Below, piece by piece: positions 51,649 to 62,000 of a stretch of DNA of 64,000 nucleotides (position 1 is the stretch's first letter; each line of letters opens with the position of its first letter). The notes below the pieces were generated by a model, which was not told the DNA's origin, did no database searches, and saw only the letters and a list, made by a program, of their open reading frames with translations. The DNA is from UBA5614 sp034678545 (lineage in GTDB: Bacteria; Cloacimonadota; Cloacimonadia; Cloacimonadales; Cloacimonadaceae). The position numbers and the translations under genes are program-made. Where the stretch lies: NCBI GenBank assembly GCA_034678545.1, contig JAXDBS010000070.1:16180-80179 (forward strand), in the 5' to 3' direction.

Positions 51649-53934
51649 TTATCTTAACAGCAGCAGCTTGCGGCTGTGCGACCCGCCTTCGGCAAGGGCT
51701 CTGCAGAAATAGATCCCGGCGCTGACCGGGCGGTTTGAACTGTCCGTGCCGTCCCAGGCAAGCGTATTCAAGCCCGCTTTGGCAGGGCCGTCCAGCAGGT
51801 CTTTGACCTTCTGCCCCTTGATGTTGTATATCGAGACTTTGGCTGCGCCGCCGTTTTTCAGATCGAAGCGTATGCTGGTGCTGCCGGTAAACGGGTTGGG
51901 ATGGTTGGACAGGGCTCCGGGTTGGGCAGCCGGGACGGTTTCATCCTGATTGCCCACCCCGTAATGCAGGAAGAGCAGGGCGCCGGTTACGCGCTGGGCG
52001 TTGGCGGCGTGGCAGCCGTTGTCCAGGAAAACGTACCAGTCCTGGCCGGCGGGGATGTTGAAGAGGCCGCCGCCGCCCTGGACGTTCTGCAGGACTCCAA
52101 AGGCCTCGCAGGTCTGCGCCACCTCGTAGAACATGTAGTTGTCGGCGTCAGTCATCAGCAGGTTGAGGCTGCCGGGCTGCTCCAGCTCCTTGTAATACTT
52201 GGGGATAATCCCCGTGACGTCGATGTCGTCCCAGGCCACCACGCCGTGGATGATCTGGTGCGGGACGGTGAAATTGACGCCGATCTGCCAGTCGGATACA
52301 TTGTCAGGAGGGGCGGGGACCGTCATGATCTGCGGAGCGGCGAAGGCGGCCGGTATCTCCAGGGTAAAGTTGTAGGTTTCCCCCGCCGTGGAATTGTCAA
52401 TGATGGAGACATAGGTACCCGGGTTGGCGGGGTAGATGCCCACCGGGCTGGTCAGACGCACGTAGTAGTGCCGGTTTTCGCCCACCGGCAGAGTGAGGTG
52501 GCCCTGGTTGTCTGTAAAGTCCACCATGTCGGCCCGGATGCCGCTTTCGTTGATGGCGAGGATCACGCGCGCCCCGTCCACCGGCCAGCCCAGGCTGTCC
52601 GTGACGGTAAAGTTGAGGGTCGAGACGCCTTCCGAGTAGCGGTCCGTGACCGAAGTCAGGCAGCCGTCGCTGCGCGTTTCGAACACGGAGCCGAAGACCT
52701 TACCCCAGCCGTTCTCATAGACCAGAGGGACGTTGATGTAGCCGTTGACGGGCTCCCATTGCACCCAGCCCTCCTCCCAAAACTCGTTCCAGACGTGATC
52801 CGTGCTCATGGACGTGATCTGGGTGCAGGGAATGAGCGCCGCCCGCGCCGCGGCTTCAGTGTAATCAGCGTACTCGCCGCAGCGGCCGATGTGCTTGCGG
52901 TAGATGCGTACGGGCTGGTGGGGACGCTCGCTGCCGGAGGTGAAACTCATCGTGTGATTGACCCACCACTGGATGGCGCGGATGGCGTCATTGGCGGGGC
53001 CGACCCGGTTCCAGACCGTGCTCAGCTGGGCCAGGGTGTCCGCCAGGCAAGGATAGTCCCCCTCCTGCACGTTGAACAAGAAGCTTCGCCAGAACTGGCC
53101 CAGAGGCGGGTCGGCGATGTTGTTGGCGTGGGTGGTGTTGCTTTCCACCACGGCGGGATCGATGTAGGCCGGAATCTCGTCAGTGAGCTTGGGATGCACG
53201 ATATACCAGTAGTAGATCTCGCGGGGCACGGTCACCTGCACCGTCTGGCTGTCCGCGTTGACCTTCCAATAGGAAGTGGTGGAATAGTAATCCCCGCCGG
53301 CGGCCGCGGTCCCGTAATCGTTGATCTGCACATAGTTCAGCTGCGTGTCCGCCAGGTAAAGCTGCTGCGCGTTTTCCACCAGCAGCTGCGGATTGGCGTA
53401 AATGGAAGACAGCCAGGCGGGGGAGGAGGTCGCCACCGTAAAGGCGATCTCGTCCACCACGGGATCGGCGGCGTTGTTGATGACAGTTGCCCAGGTCAGC
53501 TGATCCGGAAGCTCCAGTTGCTGAAATACGTTGGCCAGGGAGGAGCGGATCCAGATTGGGGCTTTTTGCACAGCCTGGCTGGCAGCGGCGCTCAGGGTAC
53601 CCAGATTGGTGGCGGTCCCCGCATTCTGCTCTGCCTCCGACCAGTTCAATCCAATGAACTTCCCCGCCTCCAAAATCGTATCCAGTTGCAGGGAATCCAC
53701 CGGAATCCATTCGTCCCGCCCGGGCAACTGCGCTCCCCAAGCCGGTTCCGGCAGCAGGGGAGAGGGGCTTGGCAGCAGCATCCCTTCCGCTCCCGCTCCG
53801 CTTTCAAACTCGCGCGTGGTCTGGCCCCGGAATTCCGCCTGGGCCGGGACGCTCATACAAACCAGAATTATCAGCACCAGCCCCGCCCGCCAAAGACCGG
53901 GAGCAATGGAGTAAAAGAATCCTGAACGGCTCAT
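51649..53934 (-). CDS. Secreted transglutaminase-like protein with T9SS-type tail
   Basis: 761 residues from ATG 53934 (RBS AGGAGGAG). Signal peptide to about residue 34. A transglutaminase-like core has the Cys in HIGRCGEYADYTEAA, the His in STDHVWNEFW and the acidic residue at WVQWEPVNGY (usually Asp, here Glu/Asn). Then an Ig-like regulatory domain (WPVDGARVILAINESGI) and a tail with NHPNPFTGSTSIRFDL, IYNIKGQKVKDLL, AGIYFCRAL, ending RKLLLLR. It may be a protease or a crosslinker of extracellular protein. Confidence 0.87.
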   Translation of the reverse strand: MSRSGFFYSIAPGLWRAGLVLIILVCMSVPAQAEFRGQTTREFESGAGAEGMLLPSPSPLLPEPAWGAQLPGRDEWIPVDSLQLDTILEAGKFIGLNWSEAEQNAGTATNLGTLSAAASQAVQKAPIWIRSSLANVFQQLELPDQLTWATVINNAADPVVDEIAFTVATSSPAWLSSIYANPQLLVENAQQLYLADTQLNYVQINDYGTAAAGGDYYSTTSYWKVNADSQTVQVTVPREIYYWYIVHPKLTDEIPAYIDPAVVESNTTHANNIADPPLGQFWRSFLFNVQEGDYPCLADTLAQLSTVWNRVGPANDAIRAIQWWVNHTMSFTSGSERPHQPVRIYRKHIGRCGEYADYTEAAARAALIPCTQITSMSTDHVWNEFWEEGWVQWEPVNGYINVPLVYENGWGKVFGSVFETRSDGCLTSVTDRYSEGVSTLNFTVTDSLGWPVDGARVILAINESGIRADMVDFTDNQGHLTLPVGENRHYYVRLTSPVGIYPANPGTYVSIIDNSTAGETYNFTLEIPAAFAAPQIMTVPAPPDNVSDWQIGVNFTVPHQIIHGVVAWDDIDVTGIIPKYYKELEQPGSLNLLMTDADNYMFYEVAQTCEAFGVLQNVQGGGGLFNIPAGQDWYVFLDNGCHAANAQRVTGALLFLHYGVGNQDETVPAAQPGALSNHPNPFTGSTSIRFDLKNGGAAKVSIYNIKGQKVKDLLDGPAKAGLNTLAWDGTDSSNRPVSAGIYFCRALAEGGSHSRKLLLLR

Positions 53935-53972
53935 GTTATCTCCTCCTGCCATGCAATTTGTCCTCTGTCTTG

Positions 53973-54000
53973 TGCATATCCGGCGCGGATATTTTGTCAA
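53973..54000 (-). promoter_or_regulatory. Promoter of the transglutaminase-like gene
   Basis: Minus strand TTGACA (54000-53995), 16 nt, TATGCA (53978-53973), about 38 nt before the ATG. Confidence 0.45.
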
Positions 54001-54165
54001 ATGCAATTTTACAGGTGGTGTCCTGCCGCTTTCTGAAGGGGCTTTCAGCCGCTTGGCAGTTGCGCGGCCAACCTGACGAACCGCCTGACCGCCCGGGGAA
54101 ACCGTGGCGGCATCCTCTGATTATTGCGGGAATCTTTCTATAAATCCAGACTGTTAAAAAAATGC

Positions 54166-54192
54166 TTGACACATTATCCGTGTGAATAATGC
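54166..54192 (+). promoter_or_regulatory. Candidate promoter of the third SBBP gene
   Basis: TTGACA (54166-54171), 15 nt, TAATGC (54187-54192). CATTAT (54172) and ATAATG (54186) form an inverted repeat inside the spacer, a possible operator. The 345-nt gap holds nothing else seen. Confidence 0.4.
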
Positions 54193-54279
54193 TCACATAG
54201 TCCCTGTTATTATTGGTTGGCGATGCATTAGCGTATAATACAATAAAGAGCCAAAGACTGATTTAACCGAGGGGGAAGC

Positions 54280-55920
54280 ATGCGAGCAATTCGGTTTTCA
54301 ATTCCGGTTTTATCCCTGATTGTGGTACTGCTGTCAGCCTCCGCCGTGCTGGCCCAGGTCCCCGAGTGGCAATGGGCGGTGCGGGCCGGCGGCAGTGACC
54401 AAGACTACGGCTGGAGCGCCGCTCTCGATGGGGATGGCAACATATTTGTGACCGGCAATTTCATGGGAACCGCCACCTTCGGCGCCACCACCCTGACCAG
54501 CGCCGGGGACAAGGACGTCTTTATCGCCAAGCTGGATGCCGGCGGCGGCTGGCTCTGGGCCAAAAGAGCCGGCGGGCCGGGCCTTGACTGGGGAAAGGAC
54601 ATAACCGCTGACGGAGCCGGCAACTGCATTGTGACCGGTCACTTCAGCGAGGCTGCTTGGTTCGGCCCGGACTCCCTGGCCAGTTCCGGGGATAGTGACA
54701 TCTTTGCCGCCAAGCTGGATGCGGCCGGAAACTGGCTCTGGGCCAGAAGGGCGGGTGGAACTAACACCGATAACGGAAACGGACTTGTCACGGAACCGGG
54801 AGGAAACATCTTCCTGACCGGAGCATTTTACGGGCCTGCCTCGTTCGGAGACATAAATGTTCCCAGCATTGGCGGCTGCGGTATGTTTGTGGCCAGACTG
54901 GATTCCGACGGCAACTGGTCCTGGGTGGTGAGCGTAGCCCATGCGTGGGGAGAAAGGATTGCCGTTTCCGGCGGAGACATTTATATCACGGGTGCATTTT
55001 CCACCACCAGCTTCAACGGCATCGATCTGGTCAGCAGCGGACTTAATGACATTTTCGTGGCCAAAATGGACGCCCAATGCAACTGGATATGGGCCAGCCG
55101 GGCCGGCGGCAGCGGGTTTGACGCGGGCAATGACCTGGCCCTGGACGGCGTCGGCAACTGCTATGTAACCGGCGATTTTGCGGGAACTGCTGATTTCGGC
55201 AGCACCGTCCTGACAGACCTGGATTGGTACGCCGCGTTTGTTGCCAAAGTCGACGACAACGGAAACTGGGTTTGGGCCAAGCAACTGACCGGGGACAGCA
55301 TTGGGCAAGGGGTTGCGCTTGACGGCGGCGGCAGCGCCTTTTGCACAGGCTATTACTATGGTCCTGCCGGTATCGGGGACATTGTGCTGCCCAACAGCGG
55401 CCAGGCAGATATTTATCTCGTCAAGCTCGATCCGGCGGGGAATTGGCAATGGGCCGCCCAGGCGGGAGGCAGCCAGAGCGATATCGCCAGCGCCTTAATC
55501 ACCAACGGCAGCGGCGATTTTTACCTGACCGGCGAGTTTGGCGGCACCACCCATTTCGGGGACATGCCACTAACCTGCCAGGGCTATTGTGACATCTTTG
55601 TGACCCGCTTCTATAGCGCCCCGGTCGCCAGCCAGGACGACATCCTGCCCTCCGCTCCCGAACAGCCAACGCTCTCCCACGTCTGCCCCAATCCCTGCCG
55701 GCCGGGAGACCGGGCCAGCATCGAGGCCGTCCTGCCGGCCAGAGCTGCCGGCACACTCGCCCTGTATAACCTGCGCGGACAACTGATCCGAAATTACAGG
55801 CTGCAGCCCGGACAAAACCAGGTCTTCCTCCACACGGAAAGCCTGCCCGCCGGCCTCTATTTCTGCCGGTTGCAGTCAGGAGGTTTTGCCAGCACCCGCA
55901 AGCTGGTCCTGGTCAGGTAG
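54280..55920 (+). CDS. Secreted seven-blade SBBP beta-propeller protein, third paralogue
   Basis: 546 residues. Signal peptide (about 1-25), then seven SBBP blades starting WQWAVRAGG, WLWAKRAGG, WLWARRAGG, WSWVVSVAH, WIWASRAGG, WVWAKQLTG and WQWAAQAGG. It lacks the CARDB and carboxypeptidase-like domains of the 11.5-16 kb pair; the sorting tail (VCPNPCRPGDRASIEAVL, LYNLRGQLIRNY, AGLYFCRLQ, ending RKLVLVR) follows at once. Blade 4 is the most degenerate. Confidence 0.9.
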   Translation: MRAIRFSIPVLSLIVVLLSASAVLAQVPEWQWAVRAGGSDQDYGWSAALDGDGNIFVTGNFMGTATFGATTLTSAGDKDVFIAKLDAGGGWLWAKRAGGPGLDWGKDITADGAGNCIVTGHFSEAAWFGPDSLASSGDSDIFAAKLDAAGNWLWARRAGGTNTDNGNGLVTEPGGNIFLTGAFYGPASFGDINVPSIGGCGMFVARLDSDGNWSWVVSVAHAWGERIAVSGGDIYITGAFSTTSFNGIDLVSSGLNDIFVAKMDAQCNWIWASRAGGSGFDAGNDLALDGVGNCYVTGDFAGTADFGSTVLTDLDWYAAFVAKVDDNGNWVWAKQLTGDSIGQGVALDGGGSAFCTGYYYGPAGIGDIVLPNSGQADIYLVKLDPAGNWQWAAQAGGSQSDIASALITNGSGDFYLTGEFGGTTHFGDMPLTCQGYCDIFVTRFYSAPVASQDDILPSAPEQPTLSHVCPNPCRPGDRASIEAVLPARAAGTLALYNLRGQLIRNYRLQPGQNQVFLHTESLPAGLYFCRLQSGGFASTRKLVLVR

Positions 55921-55943
55921 GTAGCAGAAATACAAGCTGAATT

Positions 55944-55976
55944 AAAAGCTCTTGCTGTTTCTGACTGATCAAGAGC
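55944..55976 (-). terminator. Weak terminator of the 2132-residue protein
   Basis: On the minus strand GCTCTTG / CAAGAGC (7 bp, 15-nt loop) is followed by TTTTAATT, 30 nt after the stop. Confidence 0.55.
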
Positions 55977-56005
55977 ATGGTCTGATTTTCTATTTCTTTA
56001 CAGGC

Positions 56006-59000
56006 TCATTCGATATAGGCCTTGATGAAATAGAAGGCCGTTGGATAGACAAGTATGGACTCGTCACCCCAGATGGTGGAATCGGTGGTGCCGACTTCCT
56101 CGGCACTGCCGATGGCATCATAGGACAAAGCCCTGTAGATCCGATAGCCGGTAGCGCTTGGCACGGGATCCCAGGTCAGCACAGCTTCGTTGCCGACAAT
56201 AAAGATCTGGAGATTCTGAGGTGTGGCGGGAGGCTCCAGTGCGCCCCAGACAATGTTATTGCAAGGGTCGTAATCATAATCTTCCCCGGCAAAACCGCCC
56301 CCGTAATTCCTGAAGGTGACAGTACCGGTCATTTCCTCCCGGGACACGTTGTAGGCGCTGCCCCAGACATTGGTCGGGAAAGTGGCAAACCAGACAGTCA
56401 GATCCTGCTGAATCTCAATTCTCAGCAAAGTCCCTCCGGCAGCCCCGTTTTGGAAATAGCAGCCGGTAAAGGCATGGGCGGTATCCACCAGGGCTCCCTG
56501 CCACAGGGTGATGCCGCTGGCGTCCATTTTTTCAAAGACGGTGTATTCCGCGGCAATGACCGCCCCCGCATAAGCTGTGAAACTGTAATAACCAGTGCTG
56601 CTGGTCACGTGAGCCAGCATGAATCCTGACGCCAGGCTGCGGAACTCTCCCCCTCCGCCGATGGTCAGGGAAGCCCCGTCGCCCAAATCGAGTAAAGAAC
56701 CTTCGCTCAGGAGCAGCCGCCCGCCAGTCCAGATTGACATATAGCCATTGAACTTGCACGTGTGCCCGTTGAGGTTAAGGTCACCGGAGGTCAGGGAAAT
56801 CGCGGTTGTACCCGACAAGATGGCGTTGCCTGACAAATTGACTGAAAATCCGGGTATTTTATCAATGGCCAGAACCCCGAACCTGGCATTGCCCAGCACC
56901 TTGAGATTACTGTCAAAGTTACCCTGGCAAATTGCTGTTCCCGTGCTGTCACTGAAAAAGCCTTCCTCGTCAATGATAAGGTCACCGTAGAAGGTCTTGG
57001 TCCGGCCGGGGCTGTCATAATGCCACTGGCCCCTCTGGAGGCGGAAATTGCCCCAGAAGTAAGTATCGCGGGAAGGCAGCACCCTCCCTCCGGCTTTGTT
57101 CACGGTCAGTTCATCAAAACACATCTCGTTGTAATCGCAACTCAGCACCTGGTCCGTGTTACCATCCAGGATCACGTGGCAGCAGTCCAGGGCGTTGAAG
57201 CCGGTGCTGGTCTCAATCCCTTCGTTGTAATCATAGAGATCCCCGGCCAGCCTGAATGCGGAGGGGGTATCACCGGTGTTCAGATTCAGGCCTCCACCAA
57301 TCTCAAGCGTTAATGTGCCGTCCACATCCAGCGTGCTGCCGGCCTGCAGTTTCAGGCAACAATCGTCAATGGTAAGGGATCCACTAACGGCGACATCTTC
57401 TCCGGCACTTATCACCACGTCAAACGGTGCGCTTGAGTTTTTGGTGATGTTGACATCGTTGAAAGTGTCAGTGTAAATGAAACTCATCTGGTCCGAGATA
57501 AAATTCACCGTGCCGTTGCCCTCGGCAAAGCCGTTGGGCCCGACTGAGCTTATCCAGCTGCCGCCAACATTGATGACATCGTCCTGATCGCCGGCCGACA
57601 ATAATCCGCCCGAGATCACGACATTGTTGGTTACGTTCAGCGTATGCCCGAACAGGAGCGGAGTGCCGTTGTTGACCTCCAGGTTGTGATTGACTGTCAC
57701 GTCTGTGGAGAATGTCACATGATTACCCTGGCTGGCTTTGCTGAAAACGAGGTCGTGGAAGTAATTGCCGTTGCTGCATTCGATGGCGGCAGACCTGCTG
57801 CCGATGAATTCAACAGCTCCCTGGGAGGGTTGGAAAGCACCGGGGTCAGTCGCTTTGAAGCTCCAGCCGACTCTGAGAGTGCCGCCGTTGTGATAAAACT
57901 GGGTGCCGGAACCAAACTGGATGCCGTCATAGGTCACCTGGAAAGAGCCGCCGTTCAAATAGGTGACGCCGCCAAAGTTATAATAATTGCCGGTGTATTC
58001 GCGGTCCAGAATAAAGCTGCCGGCATTGAGGTTGAGAAAGCCGAAGCTGAGCTGCGTGAAATTCCCGGTCACAATGACATCCCCGTCGTCCACGTTCATG
58101 GTCCCGGCCAGGCTAATGGCGTGCGCTTCCAGCAGACAGCTCTCCTGGAGAGTGGCGGTTCCGTTGATGAATAGAATCCCGTCGATCTGGGCGGCGGCGT
58201 TGCTGAAGCAGAAGCTGCTGCCGGCACTGATTGTCATGTCTCCCGAGACAAACAGCTCCTGTTGCACTGGATAAGTGGATTCAGGCACGATCAGGCAGTC
58301 GGCGCTGTCCTTGTTCACAACCAGGTTGCCAAAGCAGAAATTGGAGGAATTCAGGTACAGTACAGTTTCCTGTGAGCTGACAAAATTAACGGTGTTGCCT
58401 GTCCCAATATTCAGCGTAACCCCGGCTGCGCAAAACCAGTTTCTCTGGATATTGATCGTCCCGGCGGAAATTACTCCTGAAGCGCCGGAGCCCAGGCTCA
58501 TCGAACTCCCGACATCCAGAACCTCCGCCGGATCGGTCATGATCAGGTTGGCAAAGATCTGGACGGCATTGCTGACATCCAGGTCATAGCCATTCAGGTC
58601 TAAGCTGCCGGAGAGGATGATCAGGTCGCCGTGAATGCTGAGGTCACTGTTCAGGTAAACTGTGTTGGTTCTATCCGGCCTGGAGTTTTCGCGCGCCATG
58701 GATCCAGCTATGTCGTCCCTGGCGGGGGGGGCTGTGTTGATGACCAGGGAAGGAAAATGGCTCTGGCTGATGCAGTAAACGGTTCTGTCGTCAGGGCCGT
58801 AAAGTTCGAAGCTGCCGCCTTCCGGCTCAAAGTCAAAGCGGTTGCAGTAAACGGTGCAGGAAGTGCGGATGACGCCGCCGCTCAGGTCAGCCGTCAGCAG
58901 GTTGGCCTGGTGGTTGATGTTGATCCCGACGTCCTTGAAATCCAAACAACCATCCTCCATTACCAGCCAGGCATGGGAAGTCCCGGGCCAATTGCTGTCA

Positions 59001-62000
59001 GCCATGCCGCCATGAACATTCACCGCGCCGCCGTATATTTTAAGTTCGCCGTTCAGATCGGCGGCCTGAGTTTCAGAGAAGTGAATATCCAGCGTGCCGC
59101 CGCCCACGTGCGTGCGGCCGGCGATGCCGGGATCGGCGGTCTCGTAGATGCTCAGCTGCCCGCCGTCGATGTACAGGGTTCCGGCAGTCCAGTTGTAATA
59201 GTCGCAGCTTGATATTCCCGTATCGAAATGGAGTTCGCAGTTGCTGTTGGCAATTTCCAGGATATAAAAATCCTCCCCGTGACAGTCCTGCTGGCCATTC
59301 CCGTTGAAGACCACGGTGCTGTTGCCTTTGACAAAACTGCCCGGACCCGTGTTGTTGATCCAGTCGCCGCCTATGTAGACCGTGTAATCTGCAGGCTCGA
59401 AGTAATCGCTGTTGATGATCAGGCTGCCCTTGAGATAGAGGTCCGTCAGCATCCTGGTCACGTCATTCGCGCTGGCATCCAGGTTGTAAAAATAATCTCC
59501 GGGGTTGCAGTACAGGTAGGTCACAGTGCCGTGTATTTTTAAAGTCCCGTCATCAAACTGAAAACTCCCGTTGTTGATGAACAAGCCCCAGACATCGATA
59601 GTCTGGGAGGAATGGGAGCGGAAGACGGATCCGGATTCGATCCGCAGGTCTTCGTATAGCCTGATCGGACCCTCAGAAAGCTCGCTGAAGGTTACGGCCG
59701 CGCCGGAGGCCTTGTTAAGCCTGAGGTTGCACAGGTATAACTCATTGGAATCGCATTCTATGAAGCTGTCATCGCCCGTTACGAAGGCCACCGTGCCGCC
59801 ATACATATAAAACGACACACCTGCCCGAACCGTCAGGTTCTTGTATAAGTAGAGTATCCCGTCCGCAACTGAGCAGGCATAGGATCCCGCTTCCCACACG
59901 GCGTTTCCTTCCACCACCACCTCGCTGCTGTCATGGGAGAGGTTGAAGTGTCCGAAGACCCGCAAATCTCCGTAGATATTCAAGTAGCCGTTCTCAACGG
60001 TCAGACTGCTGTAGGCGTTGACGGTCACTGTCTTGGCATAGGCGGGCTGAGTGATGCCGGCATTGATGTTCGGGTAGTGGGAGCAGCCGGCAGGAATGAT
60101 GACATCGTTGTCAAAACCGGGTACGGCCCCGCCATACCAGTTGCCGGAATCAAACCAGTCAGTGCTCACTGCCCCGGTCCATTTGCCCGCCGGCGTGATC
60201 CTGACGTCATACTGGGTGGCAACAGCCACCCTGGAACTGATGCACAGGCCGTAATAGCCGGCAGTGTCAGCCGAATAGTGGAATGTTTCGCCCGCGCCGC
60301 CGGTATTATTGGAAACCGCCGCCGCCTCACTGCTCCTGAAAATGCCGTCCCCGCCCCACTTGAACAGGGCAAAATCCAGATCAGCGTCCCCGTTGTTAAA
60401 ATCCAGCTCGAAGTAGTAATCACCCGGAGTCAGATAAACATTCCACATCTTCACCACATCCTGCTGTTGCCAATTCAGGCCCAGGGTCGAACCCACAGGC
60501 AGCAGCCAGTCCGCGTCCCCTGACAGCTGAGCCACAGCGGGAGCTGGCGGATCATCCAGGCAGTAGCGGAGTTTTACTCCGTACTCGTCAGCCACGGCAT
60601 GGTGGTTGTCAATCACGATATAGTTGATTTGGTCCCAGACCGAGGCGCTTTCTATCATGTCGGCAAAATTGTCCTCCTCAAACAGCTCGATCTTCCAGAA
60701 AGCAGTCAGGCTGTCATCATAGTCCTTGATCCCAAGCGCATACCAGGCGTCGGCCTGGTCCGGATAAGCCGAGTAGTATTGGGGTGATTTGTCAAGAGTG
60801 GTCGGAACCGTCAGCTCTTCCAGGCCGCCTCCGGACCGGATGTTGAAATTGCCGTAGCTGCCGTCCTGGGCTCTCAAGGTATATATCTCATCATTTTGCA
60901 GAACTATCTTAACCCTGCCGTAATCGGTGCTGTCTCCCCAGGCGCAGTTAATCGCGGGGACCTGCCAGTCATAGATCCCGTCATTCTCGGTTTCCGCCGT
61001 GATCAATTCCCACCCGTCCGGGGTCAAGCCCCCTTCCGTATGATAATACAGCATTACATAATTGTTGGACAAACCCTCTATATAGCCTGACCACCTGATT
61101 TCATGGAAGTCTCCGGAATAGAGCGTTTCGTTGCCGCCCCAGTTATCATTCCAGTTGGTTCCACCGTGCGGCGACTCGAGCTCGACCTTGCAGGGCTGAT
61201 ACACATCCGGATACACATACCAATCGGCTTCCAGAATGGAATAAGAATAATTCCACAGAGTATCATGATTGGGATCATGCACCAGGACCATTTGGGGAGA
61301 GGTATTGTAACCTACGGCCGCGGTCGTGTGATAGTCCAGAAAATCCAGGTCGATCGAGGCAAGGCCCGGTGTGTCATTATCAATATAATCAACAATATCA
61401 TCGAAAAACGTTTGATCTGACCAATAGAACGACCAATGCCCTTCGCAATCGACAGTGTATCCCTGATACATAGCTGCAGTTTCAAGTCCGTCATTGACAT
61501 CCCACGGATCTGTGCTTCCCGACTCATATCCTGTTTCCATGGCATTGGCAAGGATGGGAAGAATGGATGGGACATGGTCGTCAAAGTCGTCACAGACATT
61601 GTCCCAGCGGCTGAAATAATGCTCGATCAGCTTGCCCAGACCGTGATAGTTGTCCCACCAGGCCAGGACCATGGCCGCGGAACAGGGAACGCAGCCGTAG
61701 CTCCACTGGATATACGGCATATAGGATTCGCCCGGGATGATGTGCACCGACCTTTCGGGGTCCATCCTTTCACCGTTATCCAGAAACCGCCCCCACTCCT
61801 CAGTAAAGTCGTTGTCTTCCCAAAAGAATTCCCTTGAGCTGATGTAGTTCCTGAATTCCTCCTCGGAAAGGTTGTTGTCGGGAGGGGCCAGGTTCAAATA
61901 ACGCTTTCCCCTTCCGTCCGTCACGCAGTACCAGATGTTCACGGGCCCTAAATAGTAGGTTTTTTCCAACTGCCAGCCCTGGGGAAAAGCCTGCCCGGCC

